Positions 30,729 to 39,499 of a DNA stretch of 48,093 bases are shown in pieces. Under the pieces are notes generated by a model, which was not told the DNA's origin, did not search any database, and was given only the letters and a program-made list of their open reading frames with translations. Both the position numbers and the translations under genes were made by a program. The DNA comes from Spirochaetales bacterium (GTDB lineage Bacteria; Spirochaetota; Spirochaetia; JABEVK01): the NCBI GenBank assembly GCA_013044245.1, contig JABEVK010000053.1:1-48093 (forward strand). The letters are read 5' to 3'. Position 1 is the first letter of the stretch. Each line of letters begins with the position of its first letter.

Positions 30729-31729
30729 ATGATCTCCTTCAGAACGAGCTTGCGAACAAAAAACGAAAACAGGAGCATGGCTAAGGCACCCAAAACAAAA
30801 TAGGCGTATAGCTGATCATTCACCACTTGAATTTGAATTTTGCGCGAAGACGTTTCACGTGAGTCAATGGATTGAAAGATGGAATCTAAACTCCCTGGTG
30901 AAGAGGCTGAAAAGTATTGTCCCCAAGGAGGAATGGCCAAACTGCGGAGAAAATTTTCATGAAAGCCCCCTTCAAGAGTTCCACTGTAGGTTAAACCGGT
31001 CCGGGGATCTCGAACCTCTAAGGGGACGGTGTCAGGAGTTCCTATGCCGACCAGATACAGCCGTATTCCCAACGAATGGGCCAATTCGGCAGCCGTGCCT
31101 GGTTGAATTTCACCAGCATTGTTATCGCCGTCCGTAAGCACCACAATCATCTTGTTTTTTCCTGGTGCCTTTTCTAGGTGCAGAGCCGCAACGGCAATGC
31201 CCATGCCTAAAGCGGTTCCGTCGCCCAACCCCATGACCTGAGCCCGGTCAAGTCCTTCGTGGAGAAAGGTCTGGTAATCGGTGGTCAGAGGCACACTCAA
31301 CAAAGCTTCGGAGCCAAAAAGCACAAGGCCAATTTCATCGTTTTGACGCCCATGGACAAAGCGAGTAATGACGGCTTTGGCCGCGTCAAAACGGCTTTGA
31401 GGGGGAAAATCACGAGCGGCCATACTTGGCGATTCATCCAGTACAATCATGATGTCGGAACCGTCATTTAAGTACAGTTTTTTCTGATGGGTGATGATGG
31501 GACCAGCCAGTGCCAAAACCACAGCGCCCCAGGCCAACCAAAAGGTCAAATGAGACAGAGCATTAAAAAAGGCGAGAACAGGCTGAAACGAAGTTAGCTT
31601 AGCCCCTTTCCAAAGTCCCAAAGGTAAGGAAATCCTCCCCCCTCTCGCTCGCCATAAATGCCGCAAGCCCACAAGAAGCGGCAAAAGAAGTAACAGGACT
31701 AAATATCCGGGAGCTTCAAAGGTCCACAT
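30725..31729 (-). CDS. batA: BatA-like von Willebrand factor A membrane protein
   Basis: The protein has 334 residues from ATG 31729, with GGGAGGGG before it; the start lies 14 bases inside the preceding gene. Membrane helices are at ~8-24 (YLVLLLLLPLLVGL) and ~62-78; a VWA domain follows with MIDAS DESPS (Asp98, Ser100, Ser102), SVPLTTD and VVLTDGDNN, so metal binding is intact. A final helix (YFVLGALAMLLFSFFV) closes it. It pairs with BatB in the same operon. Membrane-helix pair, VWA, helix is the standard BatA layout. Confidence 0.87.
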   Translation of the reverse strand: MWTFEAPGYLVLLLLLPLLVGLRHLWRARGGRISLPLGLWKGAKLTSFQPVLAFFNALSHLTFWLAWGAVVLALAGPIITHQKKLYLNDGSDIMIVLDESPSMAARDFPPQSRFDAAKAVITRFVHGRQNDEIGLVLFGSEALLSVPLTTDYQTFLHEGLDRAQVMGLGDGTALGMGIAVAALHLEKAPGKNKMIVVLTDGDNNAGEIQPGTAAELAHSLGIRLYLVGIGTPDTVPLEVRDPRTGLTYSGTLEGGFHENFLRSLAIPPWGQYFSASSPGSLDSIFQSIDSRETSSRKIQIQVVNDQLYAYFVLGALAMLLFSFFVRKLVLKEIM

Positions 31730-32624
31730 TCCACCCCTCCCCCGATTCCAGTAAGGCCGCTTGGGCTCTAACCGCGGCAATGTCCTCCCAGCGTTCCGCT
31801 AAGGCGGGCTGACGACCGTCAAAGCGCACAACATCAGCCCTGTGAACCAATCGGATCCATTCAGCAGACCATGCTGACGGAAGTAACCCCAGCATCTCGG
31901 ACAAATCCAGTGGCGTTGCTGCCATCATGGGCTTTTTTAACCGGTCCGTCAGATAGCGGCGGACTAATAACGAAAATTCTGTATAAAATTCTGGTCCGGG
32001 TAGCTGTCCTGCTTTTAAACCCAGCTTTTTTAAACTTTTTTCTAAGCGATGCAAAGGTTTTTTTCGTGAAGTACGCATTTTAAGCCCTCCCCAAAGGGAG
32101 CTGATCGGGCGAAAAAGCTTCCACACAACAAAGGGTAAAACCAAAACAAGAAACAGACCCAGCTCTAGGTATAAATCGGTTTGAGGAAGAGCCAAAGGAG
32201 GCTGAGGAGGTGCTAAATCTCCGGGGTTCTGGGGGTTCAGCACACTTGCCGTATGAATTCGTATTCCTGACAGCACAACATCCCCCAAAGGAAGTGGAGG
32301 CAAAGTCTTGCTCCCCGGAGCAAACGGAATGAACTTAACCGTAACGCGAACTAAAGCTCCTTCGGGGCGCACATCCACCCCAAGAATCTTAAGCCACGGT
32401 TGGCTGGGCAGTTCACGGCTGGCAATGATTTGCTCTCCCGTTTTTGGTAAAAGGGATAACCGAAGTTCTACGTGATCGCCTACAGTATACTGAGGAGGAA
32501 CGAACACTTCATCGGCAATCGCATACTTATCAGAGCCTGCAGGCCGCGAAGTCTCCCCAATGGGGCTTTGAGCAAATAGCGGATATCCGAAACAGAGGAG
32601 GATAGTAAAACCTAGCCACTTCAC
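31716..32624 (-). CDS. Bat-operon membrane protein of unknown function
   Basis: The protein has 302 residues from GTG 32624 (GTGA overlap with the DUF58 gene). A signal peptide (MKWLGFTILLCFGYPLFAQ) is followed by a ~110-residue extracytoplasmic beta domain, a membrane helix (LYLELGLFLVLVLPFVVWKLF) and a ~120-residue cytoplasmic helical part (EFYTEFSLLVRRYLTDRLKK...TPLDLSEML). This layout resembles the DUF4381-type proteins that sit between DUF58 and BatA in many MoxR operons. I do not assign a name. The position predicts it belongs to the Bat membrane complex. Confidence 0.7.
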   Translation of the reverse strand: MKWLGFTILLCFGYPLFAQSPIGETSRPAGSDKYAIADEVFVPPQYTVGDHVELRLSLLPKTGEQIIASRELPSQPWLKILGVDVRPEGALVRVTVKFIPFAPGSKTLPPLPLGDVVLSGIRIHTASVLNPQNPGDLAPPQPPLALPQTDLYLELGLFLVLVLPFVVWKLFRPISSLWGGLKMRTSRKKPLHRLEKSLKKLGLKAGQLPGPEFYTEFSLLVRRYLTDRLKKPMMAATPLDLSEMLGLLPSAWSAEWIRLVHRADVVRFDGRQPALAERWEDIAAVRAQAALLESGEGWNVDL

Positions 32625-33496
32625 TTCTTGCGTTCCCGTTTTGTAAAATATTGCAACAGCTTGGCACCTGGGTCATCCTCAGTGCTGACTTCAAGAATAT
32701 GCACCCCTCGAAGTAAACATTCACGCTTCCAATACAAGCGATGGAGTGCCCAAAAGTCATGATAATCCTTGCGAAATTTCAGCGACTGGCCATAGGCCTG
32801 AACACTGCGTCCAGTTTCTGGGTCAACCAGCTCAACCATGCCACCTTCAGGAAACTCCGAATCCACGGCATCAAAGACTCTGATGGCAATCACATCATGA
32901 CGACGAGACAAGAGAGAGAGGTTCTTCCAAAAGCCCGTTGTTTTAAAGTCAGAGAGGATCACGACAATTCCTCGTCTCGTCATCGCTTCTTGGGCGCTTC
33001 GAAGAGCTAAGGCAAGGTCAGAACCCTTTCCTTGCGACCGCAACGCCAAGCAATCATGAACCAACGATAAGGCGTGTGTTTTTCCCTTACGAGGCCTAAC
33101 CCAATGCTCAATTTTGTCTGAAAAGAAGACAGCCCCCACCCGGTCTTCGGAGGCAACGGCAGCAAAAACCAAATTGGCAAAGAGAATATTTACCACTTCT
33201 CGTTTGTTGAGTAGAGAGGCGCCTGAATCGAGGGACGGTGAAACGTCAACCAGAATTTGCAAACTTAACTCGCGTTCTTCACGAAACTTTTTGGTAAACG
33301 GACTACCTAAGCGCGATGACACATTCCAGTCAATGAACCTGGCATCATCATGCGGGTCATACTCCCGGACTTCGTCAAATTCGAGGCCTGGCCCTCGAAA
33401 GACCGAGCGGTAGTTTCCTGAGTACAAGCCTTCAACCAAACGCGTGGCCGATAGGCGCAGTTGACGAACTTTGCTGTAAAAGTCTTGAACTTCCAT
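32621..33496 (-). CDS. DUF58 protein
   Basis: The protein has 291 residues. The DUF58 core is unmistakable: GLYSGNYRSVFRGPGLEFDEVREYDPHDDARFIDWNVSSRLG, then VDVSPSLDSG, which is a VWA-like MIDAS element. No membrane segment is seen. DUF58 proteins accompany MoxR ATPases and VWA proteins in chaperone-like operons. The gene begins 7 bases after the moxR stop (GAGAAGG before the ATG) and its stop overlaps the next start. Function is known only at family level. Confidence 0.9.
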   Translation of the reverse strand: MEVQDFYSKVRQLRLSATRLVEGLYSGNYRSVFRGPGLEFDEVREYDPHDDARFIDWNVSSRLGSPFTKKFREERELSLQILVDVSPSLDSGASLLNKREVVNILFANLVFAAVASEDRVGAVFFSDKIEHWVRPRKGKTHALSLVHDCLALRSQGKGSDLALALRSAQEAMTRRGIVVILSDFKTTGFWKNLSLLSRRHDVIAIRVFDAVDSEFPEGGMVELVDPETGRSVQAYGQSLKFRKDYHDFWALHRLYWKRECLLRGVHILEVSTEDDPGAKLLQYFTKRERKK

Positions 33497-33503
33497 GGCC
33501 TTC

Positions 33504-34505
33504 TCAGGGAATAGCCACAGCGGACAAGAGGATTCTTACCACATCATCAACCTTCATATCTTCCGCTTCTGCTTCGTACGATAAAACCAGCCGATGACGC
33601 AGAACCGCCGGGGCTACCGCTTTGACATCTTCGGGTAAAACAAACCCACGACCTTCAAACAGGGCCTTAACCCGAGCTAAGCGGTACAAGGCGATCGATG
33701 CCCGTGGACTGGCGCCATATTCAATAAACCGTGCAAACGAAAAATTCCGACGATCTTTTTCACGGGTGGCATGAACAATTGCAACGATGTAAGTTTCAAT
33801 CTTTTCATCCAACCTTATCGCCGACAGGGCACGGCGAATGGTCATCAGCCCAGAAGTATCAAGCACTCGCTGTAAAGGTGGCAGGTCGTCACGATCGGCG
33901 GCTACAACTTTGAGAATATGCAGTTCTTCTTCGGGAGTCGGGTAATCGACCACCAACTTGACCATAAAACGGTCCAACTGCGATTCAGGCAGTGAATAGG
34001 TTCCCTCTTGATCGATAGGGTTCTGAGTCGCCAAAACAAAAAAAGGATCAGGAAGCGCAAAGGTATTTTCGCCAATGGTCACCTGATTTTCTGCCATAGC
34101 CTCTAACAGAGCGGACTGTACCTTTGCGGGAGCCCGGTTAATTTCATCGGCTAAAATAAAGTTTGAAAAAACAGGACCCTTGCGGGGAAGAAACTCACCC
34201 GTCTGCTGACGGTAGACCATGGTCCCAATGAGATCGGCCGGCAAAAGGTCAGGAGTGAACTGAATGCGGCGAAAGTCAAGGCCCATGACCTCTGCTAAAG
34301 TTTTGATCGCCAGGGTCTTTGCCAAACCGGGCACACCTTCTAGCAGAACGTGCCCCCCCGCGACTACGCCCATCACTAAACCTTCAATTAAGGCCGTCTG
34401 ACCAACTATCCGTTTGCCTAGCTCTCGTTTTGTTACTTGAAAGAGGTTGACGGCTTCGTTGATCCGGGTTTCGCGGTTGACATCAGACGCTCGGGTAGAA
34501 TCCAT
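33504..34505 (-). CDS. MoxR-family AAA+ ATPase
   Basis: The protein has 333 residues, family-typical length. Walker A is GVPGLAKT (58-64 region), Walker B is FILADEINRAP (117-126), and sensor 1 is ATQNPIDQEGTYSLPE, the MoxR hallmark. The C-terminal lid follows (EYGASPRASIALYRLARVKAL). MoxR ATPases are thought to act as chaperones that load metal or remodel VWA-protein partners; four such partner genes follow directly here. AAGGAAAAG precedes ATG 34505. It is the first gene of the Bat block, 31 bases after argJ. Confidence 0.93.
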   Translation of the reverse strand: MDSTRASDVNRETRINEAVNLFQVTKRELGKRIVGQTALIEGLVMGVVAGGHVLLEGVPGLAKTLAIKTLAEVMGLDFRRIQFTPDLLPADLIGTMVYRQQTGEFLPRKGPVFSNFILADEINRAPAKVQSALLEAMAENQVTIGENTFALPDPFFVLATQNPIDQEGTYSLPESQLDRFMVKLVVDYPTPEEELHILKVVAADRDDLPPLQRVLDTSGLMTIRRALSAIRLDEKIETYIVAIVHATREKDRRNFSFARFIEYGASPRASIALYRLARVKALFEGRGFVLPEDVKAVAPAVLRHRLVLSYEAEAEDMKVDDVVRILLSAVAIP

Positions 34506-34536
34506 ATCTTTTCCTTTTTAACAGCGATAATCAGCG

Positions 34537-35814
34537 TTAACTACGGTAATCAGCGTTTTCACGCACATATTCATAACTCAGGTCACTTCCCCAGACAGTG
34601 GAAGAACCCCGGCCTTTACCCAGAGTTACTTCAAACACCACATTGTTTTCATGGCGGGGATACCCTTCTTTGCGTTCTGGCTGGGAAGCTGCTTGAAAAG
34701 CGGACGAAAGATGCTTTTCTTTTTCAGGGCTCAACAGAAAAACGCCTTGATCAAAAACCGTTTGACCGGCGATGACCAGTACCATTTGTGCACGTTCCAG
34801 GGTCTTTCCGGCGTTGCCCAAGGCGTCACCCACAGCAGAAAGGACTCGTCCCACGTTAGGGTCATTACCAAATACGGCAGTTTTTACCAGAGGAGAATTA
34901 GCAACCGCCTTGGCAACTACCAATGCCTCAGCATCAGTTTCGGCACCATTGACACGAATTTCTAACACATGAGACGTTCCTTCGCCGTTACGAACGATGT
35001 CTTGGGCTAGTTCGCGAAGGACCTCTTCGAGAGCCCGTTCAAACGCCTGCTGGTCGGGGCAAGGAAAGCGCTGGCTCGAAAAAGCCAACACCATATCACT
35101 GGTGGACTGGTCGCCATCCACACTAATATGGTTGAGTGTCTTATCGACGGTACGCGCCAATATATCACGCAACGAAGCCCGCGAGACCTCAAGATCAGTC
35201 ATGACATACACCAGCATCGTTGCCAAGTTAGGCTCGATCATGCCAGCGCCCTTAGCAACGGCAACCACGCGGCCACCAAACAAACTTCGGGATCTTACCT
35301 TTGGGTAGGCATCGGTGGTCATAATGCCTTCTGCCAGACCTAATGCCGATTTTGACTGCAGAGCGTCAGCTAAAGAAGGCAGAACCGCTGTCATTTCTGC
35401 GACTGGCAATGACCACCCAATAATGCCCGTGCTGGCGACAAAAAACTCGTGGGAGGGTGAAGCAAACACGGCGGCTACCGAAGACTGAAGGGCACGAGCA
35501 TCAGCTAAGGCGGTAGGGCCTCCTACATTGGCAATTTTATTGTTGATCAAAACGCCTCGGGACAAGGGGCGCGATAACAGTTCCCTCCCCAAGATCACGG
35601 GCGCACCCGGAAAAGCATTGCGCGTAAACAAACCCGCAAAGGCGGCCGTTGGCTCGTCTAAGACCAAAAGGTTCAGCTTCATCGGCAAAGGTTGAGGAAC
35701 AGGCCGCTCTTTCGGTTCGAAGGTCAACGCTACTGTGGCGGTGGAAAACCCGTCTGGCAAAGCGGCACGCCGTTCCAAATCGGCACGGTAGTCCTGGGCG
35801 CTTGAATATTCCAT
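34537..35814 (-). CDS. argJ: Bifunctional ornithine acetyltransferase / N-acetylglutamate synthase
   Basis: The protein has 425 residues. The autocleavage site KGAGMIEPNLATML is intact, with Thr199 as the nucleophile formed after the A198-T199 cut, so it should become an alpha-beta heterotetramer. The C-terminus ends YVRENADYRS, the usual ArgJ end. N-terminal TRNAFPGAPV also matches. It catalyses acetyl transfer between N-acetylornithine and glutamate in the cyclic arginine pathway. The other arg genes are absent here. No SD is present; the -10 TAGAAC lies 6 bases before the ATG. The N-terminal ~45 residues are longer than usual but show no alternative start with an SD. Confidence 0.93.
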   Translation of the reverse strand: MEYSSAQDYRADLERRAALPDGFSTATVALTFEPKERPVPQPLPMKLNLLVLDEPTAAFAGLFTRNAFPGAPVILGRELLSRPLSRGVLINNKIANVGGPTALADARALQSSVAAVFASPSHEFFVASTGIIGWSLPVAEMTAVLPSLADALQSKSALGLAEGIMTTDAYPKVRSRSLFGGRVVAVAKGAGMIEPNLATMLVYVMTDLEVSRASLRDILARTVDKTLNHISVDGDQSTSDMVLAFSSQRFPCPDQQAFERALEEVLRELAQDIVRNGEGTSHVLEIRVNGAETDAEALVVAKAVANSPLVKTAVFGNDPNVGRVLSAVGDALGNAGKTLERAQMVLVIAGQTVFDQGVFLLSPEKEKHLSSAFQAASQPERKEGYPRHENNVVFEVTLGKGRGSSTVWGSDLSYEYVRENADYRS

Positions 35815-35820
35815 GGTTAC

Positions 35821-35849
35821 GTTCTAAGGGAAATCCTTAAAAAGGTAAA
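35821..35849 (-). promoter_or_regulatory. argJ promoter, leaderless type
   Basis: On the minus strand: TTTACC (35849-35844, 4 of 6), 17 bases, TAGAAC (35826-35821, 4 of 6), then 6 bases to ATG 35814. Weak by consensus, but the spacing equals that of the era promoter. Confidence 0.4.
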
Positions 35850-35861
35850 GAAGTATCTGCC

Positions 35862-36875
35862 TCAACGTGCCAGAGCAAGCTTCAAATACACGGGCAAATG
35901 ATCTGAAATTCCTTTACGGTCGCGAACAGACCAGGCATGGGGTACCCCCTGTGAGGTAAGCTGAGCCGGTGTCGTAAAAGGGCCAGCCTCTGCCTGAGCA
36001 AAAACGCCCGACCTCAGACTAGAAGAGGCAATCAAAACATGATCAAAATGCGCCCACTGGCCTCGCCAAAAGTAGGTACCCGGCTGGCTAGTTTGCCAAA
36101 CCTCACGCCACCCCCAGCCCGCTTTCTGCGCCGAAGCTTCGTCTGTCCAAACACTCAACCACCTCTGAGTTCGGTCGGCGCCGGGGTTTTGAGCAACCCT
36201 CCAGCTTAAAGCCGGGTACTCGTCCTTACCGGTATTAAAATCACCGACGGCCAAAATTAATGGCTGAGGAGAGTGTTGTTGCCAGAATAAAAGCCTTTGA
36301 TTGAGGATTTGGGCGCACTCTTGGCGTTCGGGCTCCGTCTCTTCGGGGTCAGGAAGACGGCTTTTCCAGTGATTGACCAAGATGACCACAGGCCCAGCGG
36401 GTGTTGTTACTTGAGCTTCGAGTAACGGGCGTCCTGGCTGACCTTTCCACGAGGGGGCAAACGCTCCGACGTTCGTCAAAGGGTATCGCGATAGCAAAAC
36501 CGAGCGAATACCTTCACCAGGGGTAAGAGCAGACCAACGATAGCCTAAGCCGGTAAAAAAACGATCACGTAAAACTTGAACGACGTGTTCGTTTTCAACT
36601 TCTTGCAAAGCGACCAGGTCAGCCCCAGGGCTGGGCAAGGTGCGCAACACATCAGCTATTTTTTGACAGCGAGATAAAAAATCTGCTTGCCCCCAACTTT
36701 GACTAGGAACAAACTCGGCGTATTCTCCACCATCGGCGACATCGTCAAAAAGATTTTGGACGTTCCAGGTCAAAACAGTCAGCGAACTTTGCGGCCGTGG
36801 TCCCAGGATGGGGGTACAGGACACCAAAGAGGCCAGAACAAACACGAAACACCCGGTAAATCGAAGCCCTAACAC
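35862..36875 (-). CDS. Lipoprotein of the exo/endonuclease/phosphatase family
   Basis: The protein has 337 residues from GTG 36875 (GGGAGGTG upstream). A lipobox LVSC near residue 20 makes it a lipoprotein. The EEP fold motifs are all present: TWNVQNLFDD, LQEVEN, VNHWKSR, GDFNTGK, HFDHVLI and SDHLPV, which hold the two-metal hydrolase site, so it should be active as an extracytoplasmic nuclease or phosphodiesterase. Proteins of this type often degrade extracellular DNA for phosphate or nucleoside uptake (inference). It lies between purC and argJ. Confidence 0.87.
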   Translation of the reverse strand: MLGLRFTGCFVFVLASLVSCTPILGPRPQSSLTVLTWNVQNLFDDVADGGEYAEFVPSQSWGQADFLSRCQKIADVLRTLPSPGADLVALQEVENEHVVQVLRDRFFTGLGYRWSALTPGEGIRSVLLSRYPLTNVGAFAPSWKGQPGRPLLEAQVTTPAGPVVILVNHWKSRLPDPEETEPERQECAQILNQRLLFWQQHSPQPLILAVGDFNTGKDEYPALSWRVAQNPGADRTQRWLSVWTDEASAQKAGWGWREVWQTSQPGTYFWRGQWAHFDHVLIASSSLRSGVFAQAEAGPFTTPAQLTSQGVPHAWSVRDRKGISDHLPVYLKLALAR

Positions 36876-36910
36876 GCAACACCTCCCGACGGTTCCCCGT
36901 CAGGAACGCG

Positions 36911-37858
36911 TCACAAGGAAGACAGTAAAAGTTGCGTTTCGGCTTCAGCTGTTCGTTGACTAGGTTGCCATTCACGGCCCGTAATAAGGTGGAAAGCCTC
37001 ACGGTAGCGTGAAAGAGTGCCCTCCCAGACTGTCTCAGGAATGGCTGGTACCGGACCGTAGCCTTGATACCCCTGGGAGATCAGCCAGGCTCGAAAATAT
37101 TCTTTGTCCAACTTTTTAGGTTCACGGCCTTCTCGAAAGGCCGCGTCGTAATCTTCCAAGTACCAAAAGCGACTACAATCAGGGGTATGAACTTCATCGA
37201 CGAGGGTCAGTTGACCGTCAACAAGGCCAAATTCGTACTTGGTATCGACGAGGATAAGTCCCCGTTCCGCCAATCGACGACGGCCGCGCTCGTACAATTT
37301 CAGGGCGACTTCGACAACTTTCTTCCACAAGCCTTCTTCCACCAAACCTTGCCGAACGATCTGCTCATGAGAAATGGGTTCGTCATGAGCACCCGCCTCG
37401 GCTTTGGTAGAAGGAGTGACTCGTGGTTCGGGTAATTTTTGATGGGCTTTCCAGCCTGAGGCCTGACCCAGATCTTCCAAGCCTGGTGTTACTACGCCAG
37501 AACGCCAGTCGCGCCAAGCCGAGCCTGTAAGGTAACCACGGACAATTACTTCAACGGGCAAAACCTTCGCCTTGCGGACTTGTACCGAGCGTGGCGAAAG
37601 TTCTTTCAGTACGTGATTTTGAACAATATCAGAAGTCTCGTGAAACCATTGCAACGACATTTGGTTCAAGATTTCTCCCTTTCCGGGAAGAACTCCTAAG
37701 ACCTGGTCAAAAGCTGAAATTCGATCTGTGGTCACCAAAATCATAGCCGAGGGCGAAGTTAAAACATCGCGAACCTTACCACGATACAGCTTCGTTCCTG
37801 CGGGAAGTCGATTTTGCTCGATTCCCGAAAACGCCAGTGAAGAATCAAGAACTGACAT
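36911..37858 (-). CDS. purC: SAICAR synthase
   Basis: The protein has 315 residues, the longer yeast Ade1-like form rather than the ~240-residue enteric form. Landmarks: YRGKVRDVL, DRISAFDQVLGVLPGKG, EVIVRGYLTGSAWRDW, ILVDTKYEFG and VDEVHTPDCSRFW. It joins CAIR and aspartate using ATP in purine synthesis. The start overlaps the clpP stop by one base (TGATG). No other purine gene is in the window. Confidence 0.95.
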   Translation of the reverse strand: MSVLDSSLAFSGIEQNRLPAGTKLYRGKVRDVLTSPSAMILVTTDRISAFDQVLGVLPGKGEILNQMSLQWFHETSDIVQNHVLKELSPRSVQVRKAKVLPVEVIVRGYLTGSAWRDWRSGVVTPGLEDLGQASGWKAHQKLPEPRVTPSTKAEAGAHDEPISHEQIVRQGLVEEGLWKKVVEVALKLYERGRRRLAERGLILVDTKYEFGLVDGQLTLVDEVHTPDCSRFWYLEDYDAAFREGREPKKLDKEYFRAWLISQGYQGYGPVPAIPETVWEGTLSRYREAFHLITGREWQPSQRTAEAETQLLLSSL

Positions 37859-38466
37859 CAGACGCCCAAATCCCCACGATTAACAATAACCCGTGACAAA
37901 AGACCGTACTGAACCGCCTCGTCGGCGTTCATCCAGTAATCTCGGTCAGTGTCTTTTTCTACCCTATTCAGCGGTTGACCAGTTTCGTCGGCAATGAGCT
38001 TGTTGATACGAACTCGCAGTTTTTCGATTTCTTGGGCATGAATTTCAATTTCGGTAGCGACCCCTCGTATTCCTGACAATGGCTGATGGATCAGATAGTG
38101 GGAATTGGGAAGGCCCAGGCGCCTTTCGCGGGGAGCCGCTAAGAGCACTAAAGCTCCGGCCGAAGCCACTAAACCCATCCCGATAATCCACACCGGGGCT
38201 TTGACAAAGCGAATCATATCAAAGATCGCGTAACCAGCGTCGGCGTCACCACCAGGTGAGTCTATCATCACTTTGATAGGAGCGTCGGAATCGGCCTCGA
38301 GAACCAACAATTGCCTGATGACTCGTTCAGCCAAACTCTTGTCAATTTCACCAGACAAGAGGACCGTGCGGGTCTTCATAAACTTTTCCGACAACTCGGG
38401 GGCGGGCGCTTTGGCCTCTTTTTTTTCTTCTTGTTCTTCTTGTTCTTCGTCGTACCTGAAGGGCAT
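37858..38466 (-). CDS. clpP: ClpP-family serine protease
   Basis: The protein has 202 residues. Catalytic residues are in place: Ser102 in VASAGA, His127 in YLIHQPL and an Asp in KDTDRDYWM. IDSPGGDADAGYAIFDMIRF is the usual strand-helix. An acidic and lysine-rich ~25-residue N-terminal tail (MPFRYDEEQEEQEEKKEAK) is unusual; it comes before the normal ClpP start and could alter docking to a Clp ATPase. The serine context ASAGA differs from the common ASMGA, so it may be a ClpP2-like paralogue; no clpX gene is adjacent. AAGGAT precedes the ATG. It is divergent from era. Confidence 0.9.
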   Translation of the reverse strand: MPFRYDEEQEEQEEKKEAKAPAPELSEKFMKTRTVLLSGEIDKSLAERVIRQLLVLEADSDAPIKVMIDSPGGDADAGYAIFDMIRFVKAPVWIIGMGLVASAGALVLLAAPRERRLGLPNSHYLIHQPLSGIRGVATEIEIHAQEIEKLRVRINKLIADETGQPLNRVEKDTDRDYWMNADEAVQYGLLSRVIVNRGDLGV

Positions 38467-38567
38467 GCTCTATCCTTTTCAAGGAAAATTCGCGTTCGGT
38501 AAGCGCGCTCTGATTGAGAATAATGTTTTTTTTCGCCAACGTAAAGGGCAGATTTGGCGGGCTGTCC

Positions 38568-38596
38568 TTGTCAAAGGCCTCAAAATGCGGGATAAC
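38568..38596 (+). promoter_or_regulatory. era promoter, leaderless type
   Basis: TTGTCA (38568-38573, 5 of 6), 17 bases, GATAAC (38591-38596, 4 of 6), then 6 bases to ATG 38603. Predicted transcription start coincides with the start codon. Confidence 0.55.
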
Positions 38597-38602
38597 CCTG
38601 GA

Positions 38603-39499
38603 ATGAAATCGGGTTTTATTGCTATCGTCGGCCGCCCTTCCAGCGGCAAGTCCACCCTTGTCAACGCCTTGTGCGGAGCCAAAGTCAGTATTGTTTCGCC
38701 TGTTCCTCAAACTACACGAAATCAGGTTAGAGGAATCGTTAACGCCCCAGACGGGCAAATCGTGATCTTGGATACTCCAGGCTTTCATTTGTCCGACAAG
38801 AAATTCAACCTCGAGATGATGGGCAACGTCTCGCAGGCTCTCGAAGGTGCGGATGCCGTCCTTTACGTCGCCGATTTAAGTCGTCCGGCGGGCCCCGAGG
38901 AGCTAGCGTTGCAAGAACGACTTCGTCGAGTTTCTCTACCAATTCTTGCCGCGCTCAACAAAGCCGATTTAGCTCCCCAAGAGCTCAGCAGCTTTGAGGC
39001 ACAAATTCGTGAAGCCCTTCCTCAAATCCAAACATGCATGGCGATTAGTGCCCTTACGGGAGCAGGTATCGAAAGTTTGAAAGCCGCTTTGTTCGCGGTT
39101 TTGCCCGAGGGAGAGTCTTTTTATCCTGCGGATTTCTATACTGACCAGGACCCCTCATTTCGGGCATCTGAAATCATCCGTGAAGCCGCCATCCAACGCC
39201 TCGGTGAAGAGGTTCCCCATGCCCTGTATGTAGAAATCGCCGACATGGAGCTCAAAGAAAATGGCGATCGCCTGTGGATTCGGGCTTTTTTAACAGTGGA
39301 ACGGGACAGCCAAATCGGCATCGTGGTCGGTCATGGCGGAGCCAAGATCAAAGAAATTCGCGTTGCTTCACAAAAACAGTTGGGGAAAATCTTTACGCAA
39401 CGGATTGAACTAGATCTGCGCGTCAAGGTCAACGCCAAATGGCGTACCAAGGACACCCTTATTCGCGGGCTTCTTAAGGGGCAAGAGTCTAGTCTTTAA
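38603..39499 (+). CDS. era: GTPase Era
   Basis: The protein has 298 residues, normal Era length. G1 GRPSSGKST, the Era-type VPQTTRNQVRGI, G3 DTPGFH and G4 NKAD are present. The C-terminal KH domain has GHGGAKIKEIRVASQKQLGKI. Era binds 16S rRNA in 30S assembly. ATG 38603 gives the usual start of the family; an upstream in-frame ATG at 38585 (AAAGG before it) would add 6 residues. A much longer in-frame reading is not Era sequence. Its stop overlaps the convergent rel gene by 4 bases. Confidence 0.95.
   Translation: MKSGFIAIVGRPSSGKSTLVNALCGAKVSIVSPVPQTTRNQVRGIVNAPDGQIVILDTPGFHLSDKKFNLEMMGNVSQALEGADAVLYVADLSRPAGPEELALQERLRRVSLPILAALNKADLAPQELSSFEAQIREALPQIQTCMAISALTGAGIESLKAALFAVLPEGESFYPADFYTDQDPSFRASEIIREAAIQRLGEEVPHALYVEIADMELKENGDRLWIRAFLTVERDSQIGIVVGHGGAKIKEIRVASQKQLGKIFTQRIELDLRVKVNAKWRTKDTLIRGLLKGQESSL

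Noticed and set aside
38273-38602. 110-residue N-terminal extension of Era
   Set aside because: It is antisense to clpP for most of its length, is not Era-like, and the normal Era start is at 38603 with a promoter before it.
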